64,000 nucleotides of DNA, from positions 104,592 to 168,591 of the forward strand of contig CAJYOI010000023.1 in NCBI GenBank assembly GCA_913776045.1, given 5' to 3'. The position numbers and the translations under genes were made by a program. Position 1 is the first letter of the stretch, and every line of letters starts with the position of its first letter. Below, piece after piece: positions 35,133 to 43,856 of this stretch. The notes beneath the pieces are model-generated. The model ran no database searches and was not told where the DNA came from. It saw only the letters and a program-made list of their open reading frames with translations. This stretch comes from an uncultured Sphingomonas sp. Lineage in GTDB: Bacteria > Pseudomonadota > Alphaproteobacteria > Sphingomonadales > Sphingomonadaceae.

Positions 35133-35430
35133 GTTCGGTTCCTGCCCCAATCGCCACCGGATGATGGCGGTGGCGTGCCGCCCCCCCCTACACGTCATGC
35201 CGGACTTGATCCGGCACCTAGGGCCGCGAGCACCGTCGTTGGTGGTTCAGGAGGCCGGATTTAGTCCGGCATGACGGTGGGGTATTCGACGGCGAGCGTT
35301 GGTACGTTCCCGCATGCGACCCTCGTCGAACCGCAGCCCGGCATGGGCGAAGCCCATGCCGTCGGTCGGCGCTGTGGCGCCGCCGGCCGGCGACGCCGCG
35401 GGGTGTTTGCGATTGGCTTTCGCTAATCGC
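35133..35430. repeat. 298-bp non-coding region with dispersed inverted repeat
   Basis: No gene is visible. CGTCATGCCGGACTTGATCC (from 35193) and its inverse GGATTTAGTCCGGCATGACG (to about 35277) are the arms of a widespread alphaproteobacterial intergenic repeat. A further hairpin, GGCATGGGC-GAA-GCCCATGCC, sits at 35339-35359. The end next to tpiA holds its terminator hairpin. Confidence 0.7.
35409..35430 (-). terminator. Hairpin directly after the tpiA stop
   Basis: On the minus strand GCGATTAGC-GAAA-GCCAATCGC forms a nine-pair stem with one mismatch and a GNRA-type loop, starting immediately after the TGA of tpiA. There is no T-run. Confidence 0.55.
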
Positions 35431-36168
35431 TCAAGCGGCGTCGATGATCGGTACGAACTTCGCCGCGGTCAGGCTCGCGCCGCCCACCAGCGCCCCATCG
35501 ACATCGTCGACCGCCAGAATCGTGGCGGCGTTGTCGCCCGTCACCGACCCGCCGTACAAAATTCGTACGCCTTCGGCCTTGTCCCCGATCATCTGCCGCA
35601 TCTTGGCGCGCGCGATTGCGTGGATGCCGGCGATTTCGTCCAGGGTCGGCGTCCGCCCCGTCCCGATCGCCCAGCGCGGTTCGTACGCCAGCGTCAGCCA
35701 CGACCCGTCGGCATCGTCGGGCAGCGACTTTTCGACTTGCGCCTGCACGACACGCTCTGCGCGTCCCGCATCGCGCTCGGCTTCGGTCTCGCCGCAGCAC
35801 AGGATGACGTTCAGCCCCTGGCGATGCGCCGCCGCGGCCTTGGCCCAGGCGTCATGGCTCGTCTCGCCCTGGTCGCCGCGGCGTTCGCTGTGGCCGACGA
35901 TGACGAAGCGCGCGCCCGCTTCCTTGACCTGCGCCGCCGAGACGCAGCCGGTATGCGCGCCTTTGTCATTCTCGTGCACGTCCTGCGCCCCGATCGCTAG
36001 GGCGGGCACGCGATCCGCCGCGCGCTCGATCAGCGTGAAGGGCACCGCCACCGCGACATCGACGTCGGGACGGGCCGCCGCGGCCGCCGCGATCGCGTCC
36101 AGCTCGGCCAACGCCGCGCGATCGCCGTTCATCTTCCAATTGCCTGCCACCAGCTTGCGCCGCATCAT
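35431..36168 (-). CDS. tpiA: Triose-phosphate isomerase
   Basis: A 245-residue TIM barrel interconverting dihydroxyacetone phosphate and glyceraldehyde-3-phosphate. Active-site residues: Lys in VAGNWKMNGD (near residue 12), His in VIVGHSERRG (near residue 95) and Glu in LAYEPRWAIGTG (near residue 160), with the flexible loop after it and the phosphate-binding ILYGGSV and GALVGGASL. The start is ATG 36168 with GAGGGG six bases upstream (ATG 36165 is equally possible). It diverges from ppiD. Confidence 0.96.
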   Translation of the reverse strand: MMRRKLVAGNWKMNGDRAALAELDAIAAAAAARPDVDVAVAVPFTLIERAADRVPALAIGAQDVHENDKGAHTGCVSAAQVKEAGARFVIVGHSERRGDQGETSHDAWAKAAAAHRQGLNVILCCGETEAERDAGRAERVVQAQVEKSLPDDADGSWLTLAYEPRWAIGTGRTPTLDEIAGIHAIARAKMRQMIGDKAEGVRILYGGSVTGDNAATILAVDDVDGALVGGASLTAAKFVPIIDAA

Positions 36169-36287
36169 GTCGTTCCCCTCGTTTTTCGTTGGCGCCTGCG
36201 ATAGCGACCGCTGCGCGCGGCACAAGCTTGATGGGCGCCCTTCCCGTCCCTAAAGCGGCGCGTCACATCTAATCGAACGGCCCGTCA

Positions 36288-38231
36288 ATGCTCAGCTTCT
36301 TCCGCCGCATCACCAAGTCCAAGCTAGGGATTCCGATCACGCTCGGCATTCTGGCGGTGATCGCGCTCGCATTCGCGGCCGGCGACATCAACAATGTGCG
36401 CAACGGGCCGACCGGCACGGGCTCGGCGGTCACCGTCGGCAATGCGGCGGTCGGCGAGGCCGATCTGCGCCAGCGCGTCCGCACGGCGTACGACAATATC
36501 CGCCAGCAGAACCCGACGCTGACGATGGAGGCCTTCGTGGCGCAGGGCGGGTTCGAGACGATCGTCGATCGCGTCGTCAACGACCTGGCGCTCCAGAAAT
36601 TCGCCGAGAAGATCGGCATGGCCGCCAGCAAGCGCGCAGTCGATGGCGAGATCGCCAGCATCCCCGCCTTCCAGGGCTTCGACGGCAAGTTCAGCCAGGC
36701 GGCCTATGACAATCTGCTCAAGCAACAGGGCCTGACCGATAAGGGCATTCGGGAGGACATCGAACGCGGCATGTTGTCGCGTCAGCTGATCGCGCCGACC
36801 GCGGGGGCCACCCAGGTGCCGTCGCAGCTCGCGCTGCCCTATGCCTCGCTACTGCTGGAACGCCGCCAGGGCACCGTGGCGTACATTCCGGTTTCCGCGA
36901 TGAGCACCGGCGCAGCGCCGACCGATGCCGAACTGCAGACCTATTACACTCGTCAGCGCGCGCGTTACACGATCCCCGAGCGTCGCGTCGTTCGCTACGC
37001 ACTGGTGAAGGCGGCCGACGTCGCTGCGAATGCCAAGCCGACCGCGGCCGAGATCGCGCAGGCGTACAACCAGAACCGCGCGCGCTTCGCCGCCAGCGAG
37101 AAGCGTAGCCTGATGCAGGTCGTGCTCGCCGATCAGGCGGCGGCTAACGCACTCGCCGTCAAGGTAAAGAACGGCGAATCGATCGCTGCCGCCGCCCGCG
37201 CCGCCGGCCTGGAAGCGAGCACCGTTCCAGCCGGCGATAAGGCCGCGATCACGACCGCGACCAGCGCGACGATCGCCAACGCCGTGTTCGGCGCGTCGCA
37301 GGGCGCGGTGCTCGGGCCGCTGCGCTCGCCGCTCGGCTGGCACGTCGTCCGCGTCGAATCGGTTCAGCCGGTGCCGGGCAAGTCGCTCGCCGAAGCCACG
37401 CCGGAACTCACCGCCGAACTCGGCAAGGTGAAGGCGCAGGAAGCGCTGGCCGCGATCCACGACAAGCTGGACGACGCGATCGGCGGCAATGCGACGTTCG
37501 ACGAAGTCGTCGCCGACGGCAAGCTGGCCGCGCAGGCGACCCGCCCGCTGACCGCCGCGGGCGTCGATCCCTCGACCCCGACCGCGCAGCCCGATCCGGT
37601 GATGCAGCGGCTGGCGCAGGCCGCGTTCGCTGCCGAACCGGGCGATTCGCCGCAGCTCGTCCCCACCGACGCGGACGGCAGCTTCGCTGTCGTCGGTATC
37701 GGCAACGTGGTCGCCGCCGCCCCGCCGCCGCTCGCGCAGATCAAGGAGAAGGTGCTCCGCGACTTCGTGATCGATCGCAACCTGCGCGCCGCCCGCGCGC
37801 TGGCATCGGCCGCGGTCGCCAAGATCAACGGCGGCACGCCGCTGACCGCCGCGTTGCAGGGCACCGGCGTCAAGCTGCCGCCGGTCCAGCAATTGAACGC
37901 CACCCGCGCCGAGCTCGCCCGCCAGGGTGGCCAACTACCCCCGCCGGTCGCGCTGATGTTCTCGATGGCGGCCAAGCGCGCCAAGATGCTGGAGGCGCCG
38001 AACCGCGGCGGATATTTCATCGTCTATCTGGACGGCATCCAGTCGGGCAACGCGGCGAACAATCCGCCGCTGATCGCCTCGACCCGTCAGGGCCTGGGCG
38101 GCGTCATCGGCCGTGAGCTGAGCGAACAGTTCGCGGGCTCGGTTCGCAAGGCGGTCGACGTCAAGCGCAACGACGCCGTACTGTCGCGTCTGCGCAGCGA
38201 TCTGGCCGGCGCCGCGCCTGCCGGCAACTGA
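36288..38231 (+). CDS. ppiD: Periplasmic folding chaperone/peptidyl-prolyl isomerase PpiD (SurA N-domain type)
   Basis: 647 residues: a short cytosolic start (MLSFFRRITKSKLG), a single membrane helix (IPITLGILAVIALAFAAGDI), a SurA-like N-domain (VGEADLRQRVRTAYDNIRQQ; QGFDGKFSQAAYDNLLKQQG), a parvulin-like domain (about residues 255-365, ending GPLRSPLGWHVVRVESVQPV) and a C-terminal helical domain. It sits at the periplasmic face of the SecYEG exit and helps newly exported proteins fold. Its stop overlaps the trpE start by one base (TGATG). Confidence 0.9.
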   Translation: MLSFFRRITKSKLGIPITLGILAVIALAFAAGDINNVRNGPTGTGSAVTVGNAAVGEADLRQRVRTAYDNIRQQNPTLTMEAFVAQGGFETIVDRVVNDLALQKFAEKIGMAASKRAVDGEIASIPAFQGFDGKFSQAAYDNLLKQQGLTDKGIREDIERGMLSRQLIAPTAGATQVPSQLALPYASLLLERRQGTVAYIPVSAMSTGAAPTDAELQTYYTRQRARYTIPERRVVRYALVKAADVAANAKPTAAEIAQAYNQNRARFAASEKRSLMQVVLADQAAANALAVKVKNGESIAAAARAAGLEASTVPAGDKAAITTATSATIANAVFGASQGAVLGPLRSPLGWHVVRVESVQPVPGKSLAEATPELTAELGKVKAQEALAAIHDKLDDAIGGNATFDEVVADGKLAAQATRPLTAAGVDPSTPTAQPDPVMQRLAQAAFAAEPGDSPQLVPTDADGSFAVVGIGNVVAAAPPPLAQIKEKVLRDFVIDRNLRAARALASAAVAKINGGTPLTAALQGTGVKLPPVQQLNATRAELARQGGQLPPPVALMFSMAAKRAKMLEAPNRGGYFIVYLDGIQSGNAANNPPLIASTRQGLGGVIGRELSEQFAGSVRKAVDVKRNDAVLSRLRSDLAGAAPAGN

Positions 38232-39721
38232 TGTCGACCGAAGGGCTGGAAGCGGCGCGCGCCGCATTGGCGGCCGGCCGCCCGGCGTTGCTGTGGCGGC
38301 GTCAGGTGGCGGACACCGAAACGCCGGTGGCCGCCGCGCTGAAGCTGATCGAGCCCGGTCGCGGCGACTTTCTGCTCGAATCGGTCGAGGGCGGGTCGGT
38401 ACGCGGGCGCCACAGCCTGATCGGCCTGGCCCCGGACCTGATCTACCGCGCACGCGGCAACGACGCTGAGGTCAACGAACGCTGGCTGACGGATCGTGAT
38501 GCCTTCGCGCCCGCAGGTGCACCGACGCTGGATGCCCTGCGTGATCTGGTAGCGTCCTGCCGGATGGACGTTCCAGACGCCTTGCCGCGGGCAATGCCAT
38601 GCCTGGTCGGCTATTTCGGCTATGAGACGATCGGCCTGGTCGAACGCCTGCCCCGCGCCGCCCCCAGTCCGCTCGACCTGCCGGACATGATCTTCGTGCG
38701 GCCGACCGTTCTGCTGGTCTTCGATCGGCTTGCCGACACGCTGTTCCTGGTCGCGCCGGTCTGGCCCGGCCAGTCGATCGAGGCCGCCGAGGCGCGGCTC
38801 GACGCGACCGCCGCTCGGCTGGCAAGCGCGCCCCTGCCCCCGCCGGTTCGCGCAGACCATGTCGAAATCGAACCGACGCCGGCGCTCGCCCCTGGCCGCT
38901 ATGGCGAAATGGTCGCGGCGGCGAAGGACTATATCGTCGCGGGCGACATCTTCCAGGTCGTGCTGGCGCAGCGCTTCTCGACGCCGTTCACGTTGCCGCC
39001 GATCGAGCTCTACCGTTCGCTGCGCCGGGTCAATCCGTCGCCGTTCCTCTACCACCTCGACCTGCCCGGCTTCGCGCTGACGGGGTCGAGCCCCGAAATC
39101 CTCGTCCGCGTTCGCGACGGCGAAGTCACCATCCGCCCGATCGCCGGCACCCGCCCCCGCGGGAAGACCGCGGCGGAGGACGAAGCGAACCGCACGTCGC
39201 TGCTCGCCGATCCCAAGGAACGCGCCGAACATCTCATGCTGCTCGACCTCGGCCGCAACGACGTCGGCCGGGTCGCTCAGGCGGGGACGGTCAAGGTCAC
39301 CGACAGCTACGGCATCGAATTCTACAGTCACGTCATGCACATCGTGTCGAACGTCGTCGGCCATGTCCGTGACGATGCCGATGCGCTGGAGGCCCTGTTC
39401 GCGGGCTTCCCCGCCGGCACCGTCAGCGGTGCGCCGAAGGTCCGCGCGTGCCAGATCATCGCCGAACTGGAGCCCGAGGCGCGCGGCGCCTATGCCGGCG
39501 GTGTCGGCTATTTCTCGCCCGACGGGTCGATGGACAGCTGCATCGTCCTGCGCACCGCCGTGGTCAAGGACGGTATCATGCACGTCCAGGCCGGCGCGGG
39601 CATCGTCGCCGACAGCGACCCGGCCTACGAACAGCGGGAATGTGAAGCCAAGGCCGGTGCACTGATCGCCGCCGCACGCGAGGCGGTTGCGCGGGCCGGC
39701 GAGGCCGGGTTCGGGCAGTGA
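38231..39721 (+). CDS. trpE: Anthranilate synthase component I
   Basis: A 496-residue chorismate-using enzyme that makes anthranilate with the TrpG glutaminase. It shows LLESVEGGSVRGRHSLIGLA with the tryptophan-feedback region near residue 40 (LLES), IRPIAGTRPRGKTAAEDEAN, LDLGRNDVGRVAQAGTVKV, VSGAPKVRACQIIAELE and AGGVGYFSPDGSMDSCIVLR. It starts on the last base of ppiD. No trpG, trpD or trpC follows here; the next genes are ccm on the other strand. Confidence 0.95.
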   Translation: MSTEGLEAARAALAAGRPALLWRRQVADTETPVAAALKLIEPGRGDFLLESVEGGSVRGRHSLIGLAPDLIYRARGNDAEVNERWLTDRDAFAPAGAPTLDALRDLVASCRMDVPDALPRAMPCLVGYFGYETIGLVERLPRAAPSPLDLPDMIFVRPTVLLVFDRLADTLFLVAPVWPGQSIEAAEARLDATAARLASAPLPPPVRADHVEIEPTPALAPGRYGEMVAAAKDYIVAGDIFQVVLAQRFSTPFTLPPIELYRSLRRVNPSPFLYHLDLPGFALTGSSPEILVRVRDGEVTIRPIAGTRPRGKTAAEDEANRTSLLADPKERAEHLMLLDLGRNDVGRVAQAGTVKVTDSYGIEFYSHVMHIVSNVVGHVRDDADALEALFAGFPAGTVSGAPKVRACQIIAELEPEARGAYAGGVGYFSPDGSMDSCIVLRTAVVKDGIMHVQAGAGIVADSDPAYEQRECEAKAGALIAAAREAVARAGEAGFGQ

Positions 39722-39744
39722 TGGAACTGCCTGTACCGAACCCC

Positions 39745-39810
39745 CCTTCGCGTTCGCGCCGAGCGTGTCGGAGATCGGTGCTTCGAAAGGCTCAGTACGA
39801 ACGGGGTTGA
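39745..39810. repeat. Dispersed repeat, second copy of the TTCGTGCTGAG type
   Basis: CCCCTTCGCGTTCGCGCCGA (from 39744) and its inverse in GGCTCAGTACGAACGGGG (to 39807), with GTGCTTCGAAAG between, resemble the element at 25252-25353 with mutations. It fills the gap between the convergent trpE and ccm genes. Confidence 0.6.
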
Positions 39811-39823
39811 TTGACCCATGCGC

Positions 39824-40462
39824 TTAAGGCGCGTCCTGCCCCGCCGGGCTCGCCAGGAACATCTCCAGCAGCGCCAGCCGCTTGCCGATCTCGGCGCGAT
39901 ACTCCATCCCCTTCGGCGCCAGTGCGTACGCCCGACGCCACCAGCGCGCACCTTCGTGGAACTGGCCGGCCCGCACATAGGCCAGCCCGAGGAAGAACGG
40001 CGGCCCCGCCGTGTCGGGCGCCAGCTTGATCGCGCGGTCGAAAGCCAGTCGCGCCGGCGGCGACACGGTGCCGCCGTCGTGCAGCGCATAGGCATCGCCC
40101 AGCGCCGTCCACAGGCCCGCGTCATCCGGCCGTGCGTTGACCCCACCCAGATAAAAGCTCACCGCCGTCCGCGGATCGCCCAGCCGCTGAAGGGCGGTGC
40201 CAGCAGCAAAGTAGGTCGCCGTCTGGGTGTACCGGCCAAACATCTCCAGCCGCAGTTCGTTGATCGCAGGGTCGATCGTCAGCGACGTCTTGCGAGACGC
40301 AACCGGCTGGCCGGCCAGGCCGGGCCGCCCCTGAAGAGCATAGCCCGCCGCGCCCAGCATCAGTGCCGCGCCCAGGAACGACGCCAACGACCGCGACACG
40401 CCCAGCCGCAGCATCGCGATGAACGCCAGCGCCATCAGCGCAAAGAGCGCGAGCCAGCCCAT
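39824..40462 (-). CDS. Cytochrome c biogenesis TPR protein, CcmI/CycH-like
   Basis: 212 residues: two N-terminal membrane helices (GWLALFALMALAFIAMLRLG; SLASFLGAALMLGAAGYALQ), then TPR units (FAAGTALQRLGDPRTAVSFY, TALGDAYALHDGG, FFLGLAYVRAGQFHEGARWW). CcmI presents apocytochrome c to the CcmFH heme ligase. As last gene of the ccm operon, overlapping ccmH by one base, it fits that role, although it lacks the long C-terminal domain of classical CcmI. Confidence 0.8.
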   Translation of the reverse strand: MGWLALFALMALAFIAMLRLGVSRSLASFLGAALMLGAAGYALQGRPGLAGQPVASRKTSLTIDPAINELRLEMFGRYTQTATYFAAGTALQRLGDPRTAVSFYLGGVNARPDDAGLWTALGDAYALHDGGTVSPPARLAFDRAIKLAPDTAGPPFFLGLAYVRAGQFHEGARWWRRAYALAPKGMEYRAEIGKRLALLEMFLASPAGQDAP

Positions 40463-40857
40463 CAGCGCCGCTTTCGCCGGAACGACACCCGTGCGACGAC
40501 CACGCCCAGCACCAGCAGCAGGATCGGCGCGAGCCACAGCGGCGCGGTGACCGCCGAAAAGGGCGGGTCATAGGTGACGTAATCGCCGTATCGCTCGACC
40601 AGCCACGCGCGGATCTGACCGGGCTGCTCGCCACGCGCGACGCGTTCGCGGACCAGCGCCCGCATGTCCGCGGCCATGTCGGCGTCGCTGTCCGCGATCG
40701 ACTGGCCCTGACAGACCAGGCAGCGCAGCGTCTCCATCAGCGCCTTGGCCTGCGCCTCCTGGCGCGCATCGGGCAGCTGCGTATTCGCCCAGCGCGCAGC
40801 CGGCACCGGCGCGCTGGCGATCGCAAGCGGCAGCAGGGCGATCAACAGCCACCTCAT
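40462..40857 (-). CDS. ccmH: Cytochrome c maturation protein CcmH
   Basis: 131 residues: signal peptide MRWLLIALLPLAIASAPVPA, the redox motif LRCLVCQGQSIADSDADMA (C-x2-C, near residues 45-48), and a C-terminal membrane helix (LWLAPILLLVLGVVVARVSF). It reduces the apocytochrome CXXCH thiols before heme attachment, in complex with CcmF. The ATG overlaps the ccmG stop as ATGA. Confidence 0.93.
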   Translation of the reverse strand: MRWLLIALLPLAIASAPVPAARWANTQLPDARQEAQAKALMETLRCLVCQGQSIADSDADMAADMRALVRERVARGEQPGQIRAWLVERYGDYVTYDPPFSAVTAPLWLAPILLLVLGVVVARVSFRRKRR

Positions 40858-41381
40858 CGCGCCGCCTTCACCGCGGCGACCAGTTCGGCGACTTCGTCGG
40901 CACGGATGTCGCCGATATGCTGGCGGACGATCCGCCCGCGCCCGTCGATCAGGAAGGTTTCCGGCACCCCCGACGACCCGAGCGACAGCTGAACGCGGCT
41001 CGTCCGATCGTCGCCGATCGTCGCGTAAGGGTCGCCGTTCCGCTTCAGGAACCGCTGCACCGCGTCGGGTCGATCGCGGATCGCGATGGCATCGATGCGA
41101 ACGCCTGCGCGCTTCAGCGCCATCAGATGCGGCGCTTCTGCGACGCACGGCACGCACCAGCTGGCGAAGACGTTCAACAGCCGCGGCTCGCCCTTGCCGA
41201 AGTCGGCTGAGGACAGACCGGGCTTGCCGGGGACGATGCCGTCGAGCGCGAAGGCCGGCACGGGCTCGTCGACCAGCTTCGACCGGACGACGCGCTCGGC
41301 CGGCGACAGCATTTCGCTCGCGACCAGCCACAGCAGGCCGGCGAAGACCACGAACGGCAGCCAGATCAGCCATCGCTTCAT
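40854..41381 (-). CDS. ccmG: Thiol:disulfide interchange protein CcmG/DsbE
   Basis: A 175-residue membrane-anchored thioredoxin (helix LIWLPFVVFAGLLWLVASEM) with the active site FASWCVPCVAEAPHL (C-V-P-C, near residues 73-76) and the cis-Pro loop SSGVPETFLIDGRG. It supplies reductant for apocytochrome c and CcmH in the periplasm. It overlaps ccmF and ccmH by 4 bases each. Confidence 0.94.
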   Translation of the reverse strand: MKRWLIWLPFVVFAGLLWLVASEMLSPAERVVRSKLVDEPVPAFALDGIVPGKPGLSSADFGKGEPRLLNVFASWCVPCVAEAPHLMALKRAGVRIDAIAIRDRPDAVQRFLKRNGDPYATIGDDRTSRVQLSLGSSGVPETFLIDGRGRIVRQHIGDIRADEVAELVAAVKAAR

Positions 41382-43300
41382 GCCCACATCTCCCGCGCAT
41401 CGGTCCGCCGCTCGCGACGGACGCGGCCGACCAGCGACAAGGCCCCGCCCAGTGCGATCAGCGCGCCGCCCAGCCAGATGAATGTCACGAACGGCTTCCA
41501 CCACAGCCGCAACTGCCACCGGCCGGCGCCGTCCGGCTGGCCGAGCACCGTGTAGAGCTGCCCGTCGATCCGCGTCGAAATCGCCGCTTCGTTGGTCGTG
41601 GTCGCGGGGTTGGCGAAGAAGCGCTGCTGCGGGCGCATGACCCGCATCGTGCCCTCGCCGCGGGTCACTTCCAGCCGCGCCTCGATGGCCGACCAATTGG
41701 GCCCGATCGTGGGCTTAACGCCGACGAAGCGGACTTCGAACGGCCCGACCTGCGTCACTTGATCCGGCCGCGCGGCGACCAGAGCCTCCCTGGTGAAGGC
41801 ACTTTCCGCCGCCATGCCGAACAGCGCGACAGCGACGCCCAGATGCGACACGACCATGCCCCAGGTGAACAGCGGCGTACGGCGCAGGTTGCGCTTCCAC
41901 AGCGGCGCGACGCTGGCGACGGCAAGCCCGACCGCGAGGCCAAGGCCGAGCAACGTCAGCACGCCCTTCCACGGCGCGAAGAAGGCGAACATCGACAGCG
42001 CCAGGGCGGTCGCACCGATCGGCCAGGTCAGCCGCTCGACCAGTGCGCCCCAACCATTCTTGCGCCAGCGCAGCAGTGGCCCGGCGGCCAGCACGACGAC
42101 CAGCACCAGCGCGATCGGCCCGGCGGCCGCGTTGAAGAAGGGCGGGCCGACCGACAATTGCGTTCCCAAAGACGCCGCAACGATCGGGTAGAGCGTGCCG
42201 ATCAGGACGACGCCCAGGATGACGGTCAGCAACAGGTTGTTGGCGACCAGCGCACCTTCGCGGCTCAGCGGTTCGAAGGTCGTGCCGGCGCGGACGGTAC
42301 CGATGCGCAACGCGAACAGGGCGAGCGCACCGCCGATGTAGATCGCCAGCAACGCCAGGATGAAGCTGCCCCGCGTCGGATCGACGGCAAAGGCGTGGAC
42401 GCTGGTCAGGATGCCGGAGCGGACCAGGAACGTCCCGATCATCGACATGCTGAACGCGACCACCGCCAGCATGATCGTCCAAGCGCGCAGCCCATCGCGC
42501 GTCGCGAGCACCGTCACCGAATGGAGCAGCGCGGTGGCGGCCAACCACGGCATCAGCGACGCATTCTCGACCGGGTCCCAGAACCACCAGCCGCCCCAGC
42601 CGAGCTCGTAATAGGCCCAGTACGAGCCCGCCGTTATCCCGATCGTCAGGAAGATCCACGCCGCCAGTACCCAAGGCCGCATCGCGCGCGCGAAGGTCGA
42701 GCCGACATCGCGCGTAACCAGCGCGCCGATCGCGAAGCTGAACGCGACCGACAAGCCGACGTAACCGAAATACAGTGTCGGCGGATGGAAGGCCAGACCC
42801 GGGTCCTGCAGCAGCGGGTTGAGCCCCATGCCGTCCGGCGGCGCGATGTCGAGCCGGGCGAACGGGTTGGACGCAAACAGCAGGAAAGCGAAGAACCCCA
42901 ACGCGATCGCCGCCTGCCCACCCAAGGTCGCGGTCAGCGTGTTCGCCGGCAACCGCCGCTCGAACATAGCGATGGCCGCACCGGCAAGACCGAGGACCGT
43001 CACCCACAGCAGCATCGACCCTTCGTGGTTCCCCCACGCACCGGCGATCTTGTAGATCAGCGGCTTGTCCGAATGGCTGTTCTCCGCCACCAGCTTCACG
43101 CTCATGTCCGATTGCACGAACAGCGCGATCAGCAGGACGAAGGCGATGGCGCTCAGCGCTCCGCCGACGATCGCAACCGGGCGAACGGCGGTGGACACAT
43201 CCTCGCGGGCCGTGCGCAGGCCGATCGCGGCCATCGCAAGCTGGAGCAGCGCAAGTGCGGCGGCGAGCCACAGTGCGGCGAGGCCGGCTTCGGCGATCAC
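41378..43300 (-). CDS. ccmF: Heme lyase subunit CcmF
   Basis: A 640-residue polytopic inner-membrane protein. The tryptophan-rich WWD motif WGGWWFWDPVENASLMPWL (around residue 235) binds heme at the periplasmic face; LIYKIAGAWGNHEGSMLLWV and GLAFHPPTLYFGYVGLSVAF are other family landmarks. With CcmH it ligates heme from holo-CcmE to apocytochromes. It starts by overlapping the ccmE stop by 4 bases. Confidence 0.95.
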   Translation of the reverse strand: MIAEAGLAALWLAAALALLQLAMAAIGLRTAREDVSTAVRPVAIVGGALSAIAFVLLIALFVQSDMSVKLVAENSHSDKPLIYKIAGAWGNHEGSMLLWVTVLGLAGAAIAMFERRLPANTLTATLGGQAAIALGFFAFLLFASNPFARLDIAPPDGMGLNPLLQDPGLAFHPPTLYFGYVGLSVAFSFAIGALVTRDVGSTFARAMRPWVLAAWIFLTIGITAGSYWAYYELGWGGWWFWDPVENASLMPWLAATALLHSVTVLATRDGLRAWTIMLAVVAFSMSMIGTFLVRSGILTSVHAFAVDPTRGSFILALLAIYIGGALALFALRIGTVRAGTTFEPLSREGALVANNLLLTVILGVVLIGTLYPIVAASLGTQLSVGPPFFNAAAGPIALVLVVVLAAGPLLRWRKNGWGALVERLTWPIGATALALSMFAFFAPWKGVLTLLGLGLAVGLAVASVAPLWKRNLRRTPLFTWGMVVSHLGVAVALFGMAAESAFTREALVAARPDQVTQVGPFEVRFVGVKPTIGPNWSAIEARLEVTRGEGTMRVMRPQQRFFANPATTTNEAAISTRIDGQLYTVLGQPDGAGRWQLRLWWKPFVTFIWLGGALIALGGALSLVGRVRRERRTDAREMWA

Positions 43301-43731
43301 TTTTCCAACGTCTCGGTCTTGTGCATCGCGCCTGCCACCTGCGGCGGCATGTATCGCTCGTCGTGCTTCGCCAGGATCGTGTCGGCGACGAACGCGCCGT
43401 CCGCGCCCACGCGCCCTTCGGCGACGACGCCCGAACCTTCACGGAACAGGTCGGGCAGGATGCCGCGATAGGTCACCGGCACCTTATCGCGATTGTCGGT
43501 GACGACGAATGCGGTCGTGACCCCATCGGACAACTTCTTCACACTGCCGGCCTGCACCATCCCGCCCAGCCGGATCGGCGTCCCCGCCGCGACGTTCGCG
43601 ACGCGCAGATCAGCAGGCGCGTAGAAGAATGCCGCCTGATCCTTCAGCGCAGACATGGCGAGCAGGACCGCCCCGATCACCGCTGCCACTGCCAACAGGA
43701 CGAGCGTCAGCCGCTGATGCTTCGCCTTCAT
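43297..43731 (-). CDS. ccmE: Cytochrome c-type heme chaperone CcmE
   Basis: 144 residues: one membrane anchor (LTLVLLAVAAVIGAVLLAMS), then an OB-fold beta barrel (PIRLGGMVQAGSVKK; VPVTYRGILPDLFREGSGVV). The heme-attachment His lies in TILAKHDERYMPPQ near residue 125, with the conserved Tyr after it. It carries heme from CcmC to CcmF. It overlaps ccmD as ATGA. Confidence 0.95.
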   Translation of the reverse strand: MKAKHQRLTLVLLAVAAVIGAVLLAMSALKDQAAFFYAPADLRVANVAAGTPIRLGGMVQAGSVKKLSDGVTTAFVVTDNRDKVPVTYRGILPDLFREGSGVVAEGRVGADGAFVADTILAKHDERYMPPQVAGAMHKTETLEK

Positions 43732-43856
43732 CGCCGCGTCAGCTTCTCGGCATCCGCCTCGGCGCGGCGCATCGCGCGGAACGACCATAGCGCGACCGCA
43801 AGGCTCGCGACACCGGTCAGGCCGTAGGCGGCGACGATGAACGGCCAGGCGTTCAC
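43728..43856 (-). CDS. ccmD: Heme exporter protein CcmD
   Basis: 42 residues starting with GTG at 43856 (MNAWPFIVAAYGLTGVASLA), one transmembrane helix and a basic cytosolic tail FRAMRRAEADAEKLTRR. CcmD helps release holo-CcmE from CcmC. The start overlaps the ccmC stop as GTGA and the stop overlaps the ccmE start. Confidence 0.9.
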   Translation of the reverse strand: MNAWPFIVAAYGLTGVASLAVALWSFRAMRRAEADAEKLTRR

